A stretch of DNA of 64,000 bases from an uncultured Lachnospiraceae bacterium (lineage in GTDB: Bacteria; Bacillota; Clostridia; Lachnospirales; Lachnospiraceae): NCBI GenBank assembly GCA_903789615.1, contig CAIFEV010000004.1, positions 62,001-126,000 of the forward strand, written 5' to 3'. Each line of letters opens with the position of its first letter. The stretch's first letter is position 1. Under the pieces are notes generated by a model, which was not told the DNA's origin, searched no databases, and saw nothing but the letters and a program-made list of their open reading frames with translations. Shown here one piece after another: positions 41,873 through 50,017 of this stretch. Position numbers and translations under genes: made by a program.

Positions 41873-43495
41873 TCACTTCGTCTTGTCCGAACTGTCTACG
41901 TCACACACCATCAGCGCGGCTTTGTCACAGGACAGGAATCTGTCCAGTGCTTCCGGGAGCGCATCGTTTGAGTCGACATGAAAGTATTCCATGTCATAGC
42001 TCTCCGCCAGCTTGTCGTACTTCGGATAATCATACAGGGCGACGCCGGAGTAATGACCTTGATATACTTTTTCCTGATGTTCCCGCACAAGCCCCAGGTA
42101 CCGGTTCTTGACTACGATAAGCTTCATCGGCAGCCGGTTCACCGCAATGGTGCCCAGTTCATACATGGACATCTGAAAAGCGCCGTCCCCGACAACCGTA
42201 ACAACCTGTTTGTCCGGCGCGGCGTACTTTGCGCCGATGGATGCCGGGATGGAATATCCCATCGTTCCCATGCCGCCGGTTGTGAGGAAGCGTCCATTTT
42301 TCATGACATAGTTGTCGGCGGACCAGAGCTGATTCTGCCCTACGTCTGCCACATAGATGCCGTCATCGTCCATTTTTTCGGAAAGGGTCGTGACGAGCGT
42401 CATCGGATTCACCAGTTTTTCACTGAACACACGGGTATCGACGGTATTCTTTTTAAATTCCTCAAGGGTGCGGATCCAGTTTTCCGTATCAATGTGAATG
42501 TCCGCGTTCAGAAGTTCCCGGAAAATGAGCTTCGCGTCGCCAACAAGCGGAATCGTTGGGCCAAGGTTCTTGCCGATCTCGGCGGAGTCAACATCGATGT
42601 GGATGACCTTCAGGCGCTGTTCGAGCGCGTCGGGCTTCGGAACCGCACGGTCCGCCACCCGGGCGCCGACGATAATCAGCAGATCTGCGCCGGAAACCGC
42701 CCGGTTGGCGTATGGCTTTCCGTTGTTGCCTAGCATCCCGAAATACAGCGGATGTTTCTTCGGCATGACTCCGATACCCATCATCGTGGAGACGAGCGGG
42801 ATGTTGAACTTTTCACAGAACGAACGGATTTCTGTTTCCGAATTGCCAAGGATGACGCCGCCGCCGGCACAGATCAGAGGCTTCATCGATTTATTTATCG
42901 TCTCGATGACCTTGTCCATCTGCGACTTGTTGCCTCTGGCGGTCGGTTTGTAGCCGCGGATGTCGACATTTTCCGGGTAAGAAAAAGCTTTTTCAAGTTT
43001 CTGCGCCTGCACGTCGCAAGGGATGTCAATCAGAACCGGTCCTTTTCTGCCCGTATTCGCAATGTAAAATGCTTCGCGGAACACCCGCGGGATATCATCT
43101 ACATCTTTGACGAGATAGCTGTACTTTACAAAACTTGAGGTGGCGCCGCGCATGTCCGCTTCCTGGAATACATCGCGCCCGAGCAGCGAGCTGTTTACCT
43201 GGCCGGTTATCGCAACGACCGGAATGCTGTCCGCATAGGCTGTCGCAAGAGCCGTGATCAGGTTCGTGGCTCCGGGACCCGATGACGTGACGCAAACTCC
43301 GGGCCTGCGGGAAATCCTCGCGTATCCGCTCGCCGCGTGACCGGCTGCCTGCTCCTGCCGCACCAGAATGTGCCGGATACTGTCCTGATTGTATATGGCT
43401 TCATAGAAAGGAGCGATAGCAACGCCGGGAATTCCGAAGATCGTCGTCACGCCCTCTTCCTGGAGACATCTCACCATGGCTTCTGCACCGTTCAT
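41873..43495 (-). CDS. ilvB: Acetolactate synthase large subunit
   Basis: Thiamine-diphosphate enzyme that condenses pyruvate with pyruvate or 2-oxobutyrate, the first common step of valine, leucine and isoleucine synthesis. The 540 residues show the N-terminal PYR domain with the catalytic Glu (VRQEQAAGHAA), the FAD-binding middle, and the C-terminal ThDP motif starting VGDGAFQMSMYEL and ending in KNRYLG. A GGAGG site precedes the ATG. No T-box leader was found in the 148 bases upstream. Confidence 0.93.
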   Translation of the reverse strand: MNGAEAMVRCLQEEGVTTIFGIPGVAIAPFYEAIYNQDSIRHILVRQEQAAGHAASGYARISRRPGVCVTSSGPGATNLITALATAYADSIPVVAITGQVNSSLLGRDVFQEADMRGATSSFVKYSYLVKDVDDIPRVFREAFYIANTGRKGPVLIDIPCDVQAQKLEKAFSYPENVDIRGYKPTARGNKSQMDKVIETINKSMKPLICAGGGVILGNSETEIRSFCEKFNIPLVSTMMGIGVMPKKHPLYFGMLGNNGKPYANRAVSGADLLIIVGARVADRAVPKPDALEQRLKVIHIDVDSAEIGKNLGPTIPLVGDAKLIFRELLNADIHIDTENWIRTLEEFKKNTVDTRVFSEKLVNPMTLVTTLSEKMDDDGIYVADVGQNQLWSADNYVMKNGRFLTTGGMGTMGYSIPASIGAKYAAPDKQVVTVVGDGAFQMSMYELGTIAVNRLPMKLIVVKNRYLGLVREHQEKVYQGHYSGVALYDYPKYDKLAESYDMEYFHVDSNDALPEALDRFLSCDKAALMVCDVDSSDKTK

Positions 43496-43528
43496 GATCC
43501 ATCCTCCTCAAAAAAGTGTGTGGCTAAT

Positions 43529-43557
43529 ATGATACGCAAGCTTTTCTAAAAAAACAA
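43529..43557 (-). promoter_or_regulatory. Candidate ilvBN promoter
   Basis: On the minus strand TTGTTT (43552-43557) lies 17 bases from TATCAT (43529-43534), about 34 bases before the ilvB start. Confidence 0.45.
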
Positions 43558-43569
43558 GTTTAGGGGCAC

Positions 43570-43602
43570 AAAAAGCCCCGGAGCCAAAGGAAAGCCCCGG
43601 GG
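43570..43602 (-). terminator. Terminator after the HEAT-like gene
   Basis: On the minus strand CCCCGGGG (43595-43602) pairs with CCGGGGC (43575-43581), followed by TTTTT. It lies between the small HEAT-like gene and the ilvB promoter. Confidence 0.75.
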
Positions 43603-43643
43603 TCCTTTTGTTTTCGGTTCGCAAACGTAAGCGGACAACGGCT

Positions 43644-43988
43644 TCAGCCGTTCTTATGGCAGGCCTGAATGGCGTCGACAAGAGCTTCTCTGAGCTTGCT
43701 GCCTTCCGGCGCCGCAGCCATGTACTGCTGCAGGAACGTAACCGCATGCTCCGAGCCCACCTTCTGCAGCGTGTTGCAGCACTCGATCTTGACATCGTCA
43801 TCACCCGCGTCCATCAGACGGAAGATCAGGTCGATGCAGCTGTTGTCAGACGACCCGGCGCAGGCCTTTGCAAGCTTGAGCTGTGTGTCCTTGTCCTCAT
43901 GGACATACTTGTCCAGATCCGAGAACTTGTGCTTCGCTACCAGCCTGGCCATCTTCTCGGACGGATCTTTGCTACCGAATAATCCCAT
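43644..43988 (-). CDS. Small HEAT-repeat-like protein
   Basis: Cytoplasmic all-helical protein of 114 residues. After a Gly-Phe start (MGLFGSKDPSEKM) it shows paired helices of the HEAT type: LAKACAGSSDNSCIDLIFRLMD, best read as LAKACAGSS plus CIDLIFRLMD, then DDVKIECCNTLQKVG and HAVTFLQQYMAAA. HEAT modules bind proteins, but no partner is evident. It has its own terminator and stands between galT and ilvB on the minus strand. It contains no signal peptide or membrane segment. Function unknown. Confidence 0.75.
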   Translation of the reverse strand: MGLFGSKDPSEKMARLVAKHKFSDLDKYVHEDKDTQLKLAKACAGSSDNSCIDLIFRLMDAGDDDVKIECCNTLQKVGSEHAVTFLQQYMAAAPEGSKLREALVDAIQACHKNG

Positions 43989-44057
43989 AATCGTGCCTTC
44001 TTTCTGTAAAATAGTATTGACTATATACTAGCACAATCAGAAAATGATTTCACCCTG

Positions 44058-45623
44058 TCACCGGCCACTGTTCACAGAATCGACAAATTTTATAAAACTT
44101 TCACGCCCCGCGTCCGTATCCTTGAACACGCCGGCGTCCTCCAGGACTCTTAAGAACACAACGCCGATCTCCTCCCGCAGGAGCAGCCGTAAGGTTTCTT
44201 TAACTTCCGGCGCAAACGGTGCCTTTTCCGGTGCGAATTCCGGATGACGGCTGATGATGTCTCTCACCCAGGCGGCATGCGGCGCGATCCGCGGATCGTC
44301 CTCCACCCGGCCTCCGGCAAGAATCGTATCCATGACAAGCGCCATCTCCGACTTGAGCCTAGACGGCAGAACCGCAAGCCCCATCACCTCGATCAGGCCG
44401 ATATTCTCCTTCTTGATGTGATGCAGTTCCTGGTGCGGATGAAAGATTCCGAGCGGATACTCGTCCGTCGTCCGGTTGTTGCGCAGAACAAGGTCAAGCT
44501 CAAACTTGCCCCCACGCCGGCGGGCTATCGGAGTTATGGTATTGTGCGGCGTCCTGCTGCCGTCCTTCGTTGTGTACGCGAGAATCTGTGCCTCTTCATC
44601 CGAATACCCGCGCCACGCCGTGAGGATTTTGTCTGCCAGTTCTGTCAGCCGTTCCGGGTTTTCTCCGTCCAGCCGGATCACCGACATCGGCCAGTTTACG
44701 ATCCCGGCCGTCACATCTTCGTATCCCGCAAAGGAAAGCTTCTCCCGTACAGGCGCCTTCGCCATGGCGAATGTATACCGCCCGCCCTGAAAGTGCTCAT
44801 GGGTCAGAATGGAGCCGCCGACAATCGGAAGGTCCGCGTTGGACCCGATCGTGTAATGCGGGAACATATCCACAAACTGAAGCAGCCGCGTGAAGGTCAT
44901 CCGGTCGATTTTCATCGGCATATGCTCACCGGAAAGCACAATACAGTGCTCGTTGTAGTAAACATACGGGCTGTACTGCATGTACCAGGTCTGTCCGCCA
45001 AGCGTAAGCGGAATCAGACGGATGGTCTGCCTGGCCGGATGGTCGAGCCTTCCGGCGTAGCCCTCATTTTCCGGGCACAGAAGACACTTCGGATAGCTGG
45101 CGCTTCCGCGCTTTGCCGCCGCGGCGATTGCCTTCGGGTCCTTTTCCGGCTTGGAAAGATTGATCGTGATATCAAGATCGCCGTACTTTGTCCTCGTCAC
45201 CCACTTGAGGTCCTTCTTCACCCGGTATGTCCGGATGTAATCGCTGTCCCTTGACAGCTTGTAGAAGTATCCGGTTGCCGCCTCCGGGCTCTGTCCGTAC
45301 AGCCTGTGAAACTCCGTGATCACCTGCGAGGGACGCGGTGTCAGGCAGTTCATGAGCCTCGTGTCAAACAGGTCCCGGCCTGCCAGGCCGTCCTCGCAGA
45401 CACCCCGCGCCACCGCGTCATCGATGAGCTCCTTTAAAATCTCTTCCAGATCCGATGTGTCCTTTGCCGGCTCAATGTCAAATGCCGTGAAATCCGGTTC
45501 CGGCTCAAACCGGCACACGTCCAGCAGCTGATTGGCCGCATACATCACGTCTTCCTTTTCAATCAGCCCGGTGGCAGCACCATATGCCACGAGTCTCCGG
45601 ATTCCCTCTTCTGTCGCGCTCAT
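44058..45623 (-). CDS. galT: UDP-glucose--hexose-1-phosphate uridylyltransferase, class II
   Basis: Leloir-pathway enzyme that swaps UMP between UDP-glucose and galactose-1-phosphate. The 521-residue length and the order of motifs mark the Firmicutes class II form, which is unlike the shorter E. coli type. The catalytic region contains ILTHEHFQGG (about 265-275). It starts 31 bases after galK with AAAGGAAG before the ATG and is the last gene of the apparent rel-yhhN-galK-galT operon. Confidence 0.93.
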   Translation of the reverse strand: MSATEEGIRRLVAYGAATGLIEKEDVMYAANQLLDVCRFEPEPDFTAFDIEPAKDTSDLEEILKELIDDAVARGVCEDGLAGRDLFDTRLMNCLTPRPSQVITEFHRLYGQSPEAATGYFYKLSRDSDYIRTYRVKKDLKWVTRTKYGDLDITINLSKPEKDPKAIAAAAKRGSASYPKCLLCPENEGYAGRLDHPARQTIRLIPLTLGGQTWYMQYSPYVYYNEHCIVLSGEHMPMKIDRMTFTRLLQFVDMFPHYTIGSNADLPIVGGSILTHEHFQGGRYTFAMAKAPVREKLSFAGYEDVTAGIVNWPMSVIRLDGENPERLTELADKILTAWRGYSDEEAQILAYTTKDGSRTPHNTITPIARRRGGKFELDLVLRNNRTTDEYPLGIFHPHQELHHIKKENIGLIEVMGLAVLPSRLKSEMALVMDTILAGGRVEDDPRIAPHAAWVRDIISRHPEFAPEKAPFAPEVKETLRLLLREEIGVVFLRVLEDAGVFKDTDAGRESFIKFVDSVNSGR

Positions 45624-45654
45624 ACTCCGCTTCCTTTCAAACTTTTAGTCAGAC

Positions 45655-46824
45655 TCACTCAATTCTGTGCGCGCCGTCACCGACAGAGGCGACGTAGATA
45701 TCTGCTTTCTTTCCGGTCTGTTTCTCGTACTGCGCGTCCACTGCCGCTTCATACGCGCCGATGGCGTCATTGTCGATGATGCTGACCGTGCATCCGCCGA
45801 AACCGCCGCCTGTGATCCGGGAGCCGTACACACCCGGGATTGACCACGCAATCTGTGCCAGCAGATCGGTCTCCGGACAGGACGTCTCGTAGTCATCCCG
45901 AAGCGAGATGTGCGATGCATTCATGAGCTGTCCGAACGCTTTGATGTCATCCTTCTTCAGGCATTCAACCGCCTTCACGGTTCTGTCGTCCTCGTAGACG
46001 GCATGCTTTGCGCGGCGCGTGATGACCGGATCGCCGATAACATCTTTTATCGCCTCAAACTGCTCCGGTTTCAGGTCGCACAGGGTACGGATGTCCGCTT
46101 TGGCCTGAAGGCGGGCAAGTGCCTCGGCGCACTGCTGCCGTCTCTCATTGTAAGCCGACGAGACAAGGCTGTGCTTCACGTTGCTGTTGGTGAGCACAAT
46201 CTGAGCGTGCTTCAGCATGAGCGGCACATACGAGTACGCCAGCTTCGCGGTATCAAGGAAAATGGCGCTGTTTGCCCTTCCCATCGCGCTCGCGAACTGG
46301 TCCATGATGCCGCTGGAGAGACCGCAGAAGTCATTTTCCGTCTTCTGTCCCAGCAGGGCCAGATCCGTCATGCTGAAAGAAAGACCGAACGTATCCCGTA
46401 CGGCAAGTCCGGTCAGCACTTCAAGCGCCGCCGAAGAGGAAAGTCCTGCTCCGGCCGGAATGTCCCCGTCAATCAGGAAATCAAAGCCACTGGGAATCTG
46501 CACTTCTTTTTGTCCCATAGCCCAGATGACACCCTTCGGATAATTCGTCCAGGACGCGGCCTTATCATACGCAAGGTTGTCAAGGGAAGCCTCCAGGACG
46601 CCGGCCTCCGGATAATTCATCGAAAAGAACCGCATCGTCCGGTCACTCCGGCGCCGGATAAGCCCATAGATACCGAACGTCAGCGCACACGGAAACACGT
46701 GGCCGCCGTTGTAATCCGTGTGCTCGCCGATCAGGTTCACACGCCCCGGCGCAAAATACAGCCCGTCTGGCTGCGCGCCGAACACATCGGCGAACTTTTT
46801 TTTCATCGCATTGATGTCCATCAT
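45655..46824 (-). CDS. galK: Galactokinase
   Basis: Phosphorylates alpha-galactose with ATP. The 389 residues have the galactokinase signature GRVNLIGEHTDYNGG (about 25-39), the GHMP ATP loop GAGLSSSAALEV (about 125), and the C-terminal GGGFGGCTV. The ATG at 46824 has GGAGG six bases before it and is preferred to the TTG at 46830. galE and galM are not in the window. Confidence 0.95.
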   Translation of the reverse strand: MMDINAMKKKFADVFGAQPDGLYFAPGRVNLIGEHTDYNGGHVFPCALTFGIYGLIRRRSDRTMRFFSMNYPEAGVLEASLDNLAYDKAASWTNYPKGVIWAMGQKEVQIPSGFDFLIDGDIPAGAGLSSSAALEVLTGLAVRDTFGLSFSMTDLALLGQKTENDFCGLSSGIMDQFASAMGRANSAIFLDTAKLAYSYVPLMLKHAQIVLTNSNVKHSLVSSAYNERRQQCAEALARLQAKADIRTLCDLKPEQFEAIKDVIGDPVITRRAKHAVYEDDRTVKAVECLKKDDIKAFGQLMNASHISLRDDYETSCPETDLLAQIAWSIPGVYGSRITGGGFGGCTVSIIDNDAIGAYEAAVDAQYEKQTGKKADIYVASVGDGAHRIE

Positions 46825-46847
46825 TTCCAACCCTCCATGGAGTGAAT

Positions 46848-47492
46848 TTACAAAAGAATACCGAGCGCTATGAGAAGCTGCGCTGCCGTGTACGTCCCCA
46901 TCACAGCCGCCCCGTCGCTTTTGCCCCTTAAAACGCCGACATACAGAATCAGGTCCGAGATGACAAATGCCAGCGAGCCCGCAAAGGACAAGACACCGGA
47001 TTGCGAACTGGCGGCGGCAAAGAGCAGCGCCGTGTAACTCATGAACAAAATGGCGGTCATATAGACTACAACCGGTACTTTGAGTTTCTTTGGCGAAACC
47101 GGAACCAGGCGGAATGCCGTGATTATAAGGACCCCGGCATAAACGGCGGCTGCCGCCGCTGCCTGTGATGTCCTAAGGTGAGCGGAAGCGCGGCTAAGAA
47201 AGCCGGCCGCATACGAGATGTGCCCGAGTAGAAAGGAAAGCAGTCCGCCGGCAAACCAGACTTCTCCTTTCTGAAGCAGAAGTACATCTCCCAGCCATCC
47301 GAAGAAAATCCCGCAAAGCAGCGGATATACAAACTCCCTGTCCGTATCCTGCCAGTACACGCAGCACAGCAGAAACAACAGCGGCATCAGAAGCGGCTTC
47401 ACAACGCGCTTCCGGCCACTTCCGGCAGCAACCGTGTCATAGACGGAGGCTGCCGCGTACGCCAGCAGAACACAGAAAACCGGAATATTCAT
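46848..47492 (-). CDS. YhhN/TMEM86-family membrane protein
   Basis: Integral membrane protein of 214 residues with about eight helices (VFCVLLAYAAASVYD; LLMPLLFLLCCVYW; LLSFLLGHISYAAGFL and others). The GWLGDVLLL motif with its conserved Asp is typical of the YhhN family; eukaryotic relatives are lysoplasmalogenases, but the activity of bacterial members is largely unproven. Its ATG overlaps the stop of the RelA/SpoT-domain gene by four bases, so the two are coupled, and galK follows 23 bases later. Confidence 0.82.
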   Translation of the reverse strand: MNIPVFCVLLAYAAASVYDTVAAGSGRKRVVKPLLMPLLFLLCCVYWQDTDREFVYPLLCGIFFGWLGDVLLLQKGEVWFAGGLLSFLLGHISYAAGFLSRASAHLRTSQAAAAAAVYAGVLIITAFRLVPVSPKKLKVPVVVYMTAILFMSYTALLFAAASSQSGVLSFAGSLAFVISDLILYVGVLRGKSDGAAVMGTYTAAQLLIALGILL

Positions 47493-48526
47493 GAACGCTC
47501 CCCCCTCTGCGCAAAGCCTGAGCTTCCCTCCGGTCCGTCCGGCGATGAATCATTCTGGAAGCGCGACAGATGCTCAAACGGCGTGATCAGCCGCCCGCGG
47601 TACAGCCCGCAGCCGTCGTTCATCAGGTGATTGTCGACCGCCTTGAACATACACACGTCCACACCGGACAGATCCAGGTTCTGAAGCGCCATGACACGCT
47701 CATAGGCCTCGTCAAAGTACACCGACTCCCCGGCCGGAACCGCTTCCCTTCTGCCCCGCTCATATTCCTGATTCAGCTCGTAGAGCTTGTGATTGGCAAG
47801 GCCGATCTCCGCCGCGTCGTCCATGTCCTTGGTGCGCAGCTGCATCTCGATAAAACTTCTGGCGCTGTTGTCGTAAAAAGTGATGTGAAGAGAACGATAT
47901 CCGTAGTCCTTCACATTGGTCACGTAGTCCCGGAAGTACGGTTTCACGAAATCGTCGAGCATCGGCGACTTGCTGTCCTGCTCGATGCCGGTGAGCTGCG
48001 GCGTGAAGCCCCGCTCCTCCAGGAACTCCGGCAGTACATTGGCGATTTCGTAGAGAACTTTCAGCTCCGCTTCTTTTCTCTCTTCTTCTGCCGGGATGTG
48101 GCACTTCGGAATTTCCAGAATGATGCGATAGGCAATGATATCGTGGAAGCGCTGCACCTGCGCGATCAGTTCCGGAAGCTTCGGATACCCGCCCGTGCGC
48201 CGGTGATATTCGCTGATATATTCTACCACATACCCGTTAAACTTTTCTTCGATCCGGATCAGCGACTTGATGCGTCCCTTGAATGTGAAGGCAAGGTACG
48301 GATACTGCCCCGCCATGTAGTAGTAAAACTCACGGATCCGCTGGGACTGGGCCGTGAGGAATTCATTGTGCTCAAGCAACTCCAGCACCTCCAGAAGAAA
48401 GTTACTGTGCACCATATCCAGATGATTGTGCGTCTGTCTGGCGCTGTTTTTGAGATCCCGCGAATAATTGCGCAGAATCTTGAGCACCGTATCCCCGTTG
48501 TACAGATAGTCGTTGAGTTTAATCAT
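47489..48526 (-). CDS. RelA/SpoT-domain (p)ppGpp synthetase-like protein
   Basis: Probable alarmone synthetase of about 345 residues without an HD hydrolase domain. Synthetase-domain motifs are present in order: GRIKSLIRIEEKF (about 85), DIIAYRIIL (about 128), KDYGYRSLHITF (about 210) and IEMQLRTKDMDDAAEIG (about 230). It is longer than typical small alarmone synthetases, with an extra N-terminal helical region and a C-terminal tail. The start at 48526 has a weak GGGGG site; the frame is open to 48574. It leads an apparent operon with yhhN, galK and galT. Whether it makes (p)ppGpp cannot be told from sequence alone. Confidence 0.78.
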   Translation of the reverse strand: MIKLNDYLYNGDTVLKILRNYSRDLKNSARQTHNHLDMVHSNFLLEVLELLEHNEFLTAQSQRIREFYYYMAGQYPYLAFTFKGRIKSLIRIEEKFNGYVVEYISEYHRRTGGYPKLPELIAQVQRFHDIIAYRIILEIPKCHIPAEEERKEAELKVLYEIANVLPEFLEERGFTPQLTGIEQDSKSPMLDDFVKPYFRDYVTNVKDYGYRSLHITFYDNSARSFIEMQLRTKDMDDAAEIGLANHKLYELNQEYERGRREAVPAGESVYFDEAYERVMALQNLDLSGVDVCMFKAVDNHLMNDGCGLYRGRLITPFEHLSRFQNDSSPDGPEGSSGFAQRGERS

Positions 48527-48556
48527 GCACAAGTACCCCCGGGCAGAGTCAGGAAG

Positions 48557-48603
48557 CCCCTTTTCCCCACCCATTACAAGTAATGGTACCGTAGGAAAAG
48601 GGG
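48557..48603. repeat. Nested inverted repeat between rel operon and malY
   Basis: Outer arms CCCCTTTTCC (48557-48566) and GGAAAAGGGG (48594-48603) are exact complements and enclose a second palindrome, CCATTAC-AA-GTAATGG (48571-48586). It lies in the divergent promoter region and could be an operator or, if transcribed, a leader hairpin of the rel operon. Confidence 0.7.
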
Positions 48604-48660
48604 TAAATCAATGATGATTTTCTCCTAAAATGTTTCTGTCGGAAATGAAGCTGTCCGTCG

Positions 48661-48666
48661 TATAAT
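48661..48666 (+). promoter_or_regulatory. -10 box of the malY-like gene
   Basis: A perfect TATAAT, 38 bases before the GTG start; the -35 region is weak. Confidence 0.45.
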
Positions 48667-48704
48667 CATATCAGGAAACATGCCGTACTAAGGGAGGATC
48701 TGCC

Positions 48705-49922
48705 GTGAAGTATGATTTTGAGACGCTCATTGACCGCCGCGGCCATGATGCGATCGCCGTTGACGCTGTAGGAAGTGAACAGTTTAAGGGCACAGCTCCG
48801 TCAAAGCCCATGAAGGGATTCGACGAAATTCCGATGTGGGTAGCCGATATGAATTTCCCGACCGCAAAGTCCATTCAGGATGCGATCATCGCCCGGGCAC
48901 AGCATCCGGCATTCGGGTATTTTGTCCCGACAGACCAGTACTACGACGCGATAGCCTTCTGGCACCGGATCCGCAAGGGCGTCACCGATCTTTCACGAGA
49001 GGAGATCGGTTACGAAAACGGCGTCCTCGGAGGCGTCGTATCCGCACTGAAGGTCTTTGCCTCCCCCGGGGACGCGGTTTTGCTGCACAGCCCGACCTAC
49101 ATGGGATTTACCAGCTGTGTGACAGGTAACGGGTATCACATCGTCCACAGTCCGCTGAAAACAGATACTTCCGGTGTATGGCGGATGGACTATGAGGACA
49201 TGGACCGGAAGATCAAAGAAAATCACATTCACATTGCGATTTTCTGCAATCCGCACAATCCGTGCGGAAGGGCCTGGAGCCGGGATGAGATCCGGGCGGC
49301 CATGGAAGTGTATGAAAGAAACGATGTCTGAGTCATCGTCGATGAGATATGGTCCGATCTCCTCATGAACGGACACGTCTACACACCGGCTGCGTCCGTG
49401 AGCGACTGGGCAAAGTACCACACCGTCAGTTTCTATGCGCCGTCCAAAACCTTCAACCTTGCCGGTCTCATCGGCAGCTACAGCGTCATTTACAACCGTG
49501 CGGTCCGCGAGCGGGTTCAGGGCATCAGCGCGAAGCTGGTCTACAACAACATGAATGTCTTCTCCGAGCACGCCCTGATCGGTGCATACAGTGAGGAGGG
49601 AAACGAATGGCTGAACCAGCTGCTGCCTGTCCTGTCGGACAATGTCAACCTGGCATACGACATGGTCACGCAGAAATTCCCGGGTGTCTTCACATTCCGC
49701 ACTGAAGGAACATACATGATGTTTCTTGACTGCTCCGGATGGCTTAAAGAACACGGCATGGCGCAGAGAGAACTTCTTCAGAAAGGCTGGGACTACGGCA
49801 TCGGCTGGCAGGACGGGCATCTCTTTGAAGCTCCCGACTGCATCCGGATCAATCTCGCCTCCCCGACACACCGCATCCGGGAAGCACTGGACCGCATGGA
49901 CCGGTACGTCTTTAATGCCTGA
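48705..49922 (+). pseudogene. MalY/PatB-type aminotransferase (C-S lyase) interrupted by one in-frame TGA
   Basis: Fold-type I PLP enzyme related to cystathionine beta-lyase/MalY. One reading frame runs from the GTG at 48705 (GGAGG seven bases upstream) to 49922 and is broken only by TGA at 49329-49331, between ERNDV and VIVDEIWSDL. Both sides match the family: WVADMNFPT and NPHNPCGR before it; DEIWSD and the PLP-Lys loop APSKTFNLAGL after it. Homologues usually carry an aromatic residue there; TGG (Trp) to TGA is the simplest origin. As the PLP lysine lies after the stop, the product would be inactive unless the codon is read through. An IS element begins six bases after the end. Confidence 0.85.
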
Positions 49923-49927
49923 AAAAA

Positions 49928-49942
49928 GGGGCTGTGAAAAAA
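49928..49942 (+). repeat. Left terminal inverted repeat of the IS1182-family element
   Basis: GGGGCTGTGAAAAAA matches the reverse complement of the right end at 13 of 15 bases. The following CACAGC pairs with GCTGTG to make a small hairpin. Confidence 0.65.
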
Positions 49943-49952
49943 CACAGCTTAT

Positions 49953-49998
49953 AAAAAGAAGAACCAAAGGTTCATAAGAGCCCGAGGTTCTTCTTTTT
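49953..49998 (+). terminator. Terminator inside the IS left end
   Basis: A 13-base-pair perfect stem (49953-49965 with 49986-49998) ending in TTTTT, just before the transposase start. It would stop outside transcription, such as from the malY-like gene, from entering the transposase. Confidence 0.8.
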
Positions 49999-50017
49999 GT
50001 GTTAAAATTAAATTGCG

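Noticed and set aside
43496-43643. T-box leader for ilvBN
   Set aside because: The region is only 148 bases, contains another gene's terminator and shows no T-box core sequence.
49329-49380. Selenocysteine insertion at the TGA of the MalY/PatB-type gene
   Set aside because: The downstream hairpin is imperfect and the codon is not at a catalytic position; a nonsense mutation is simpler. Kept as a test in the findings.
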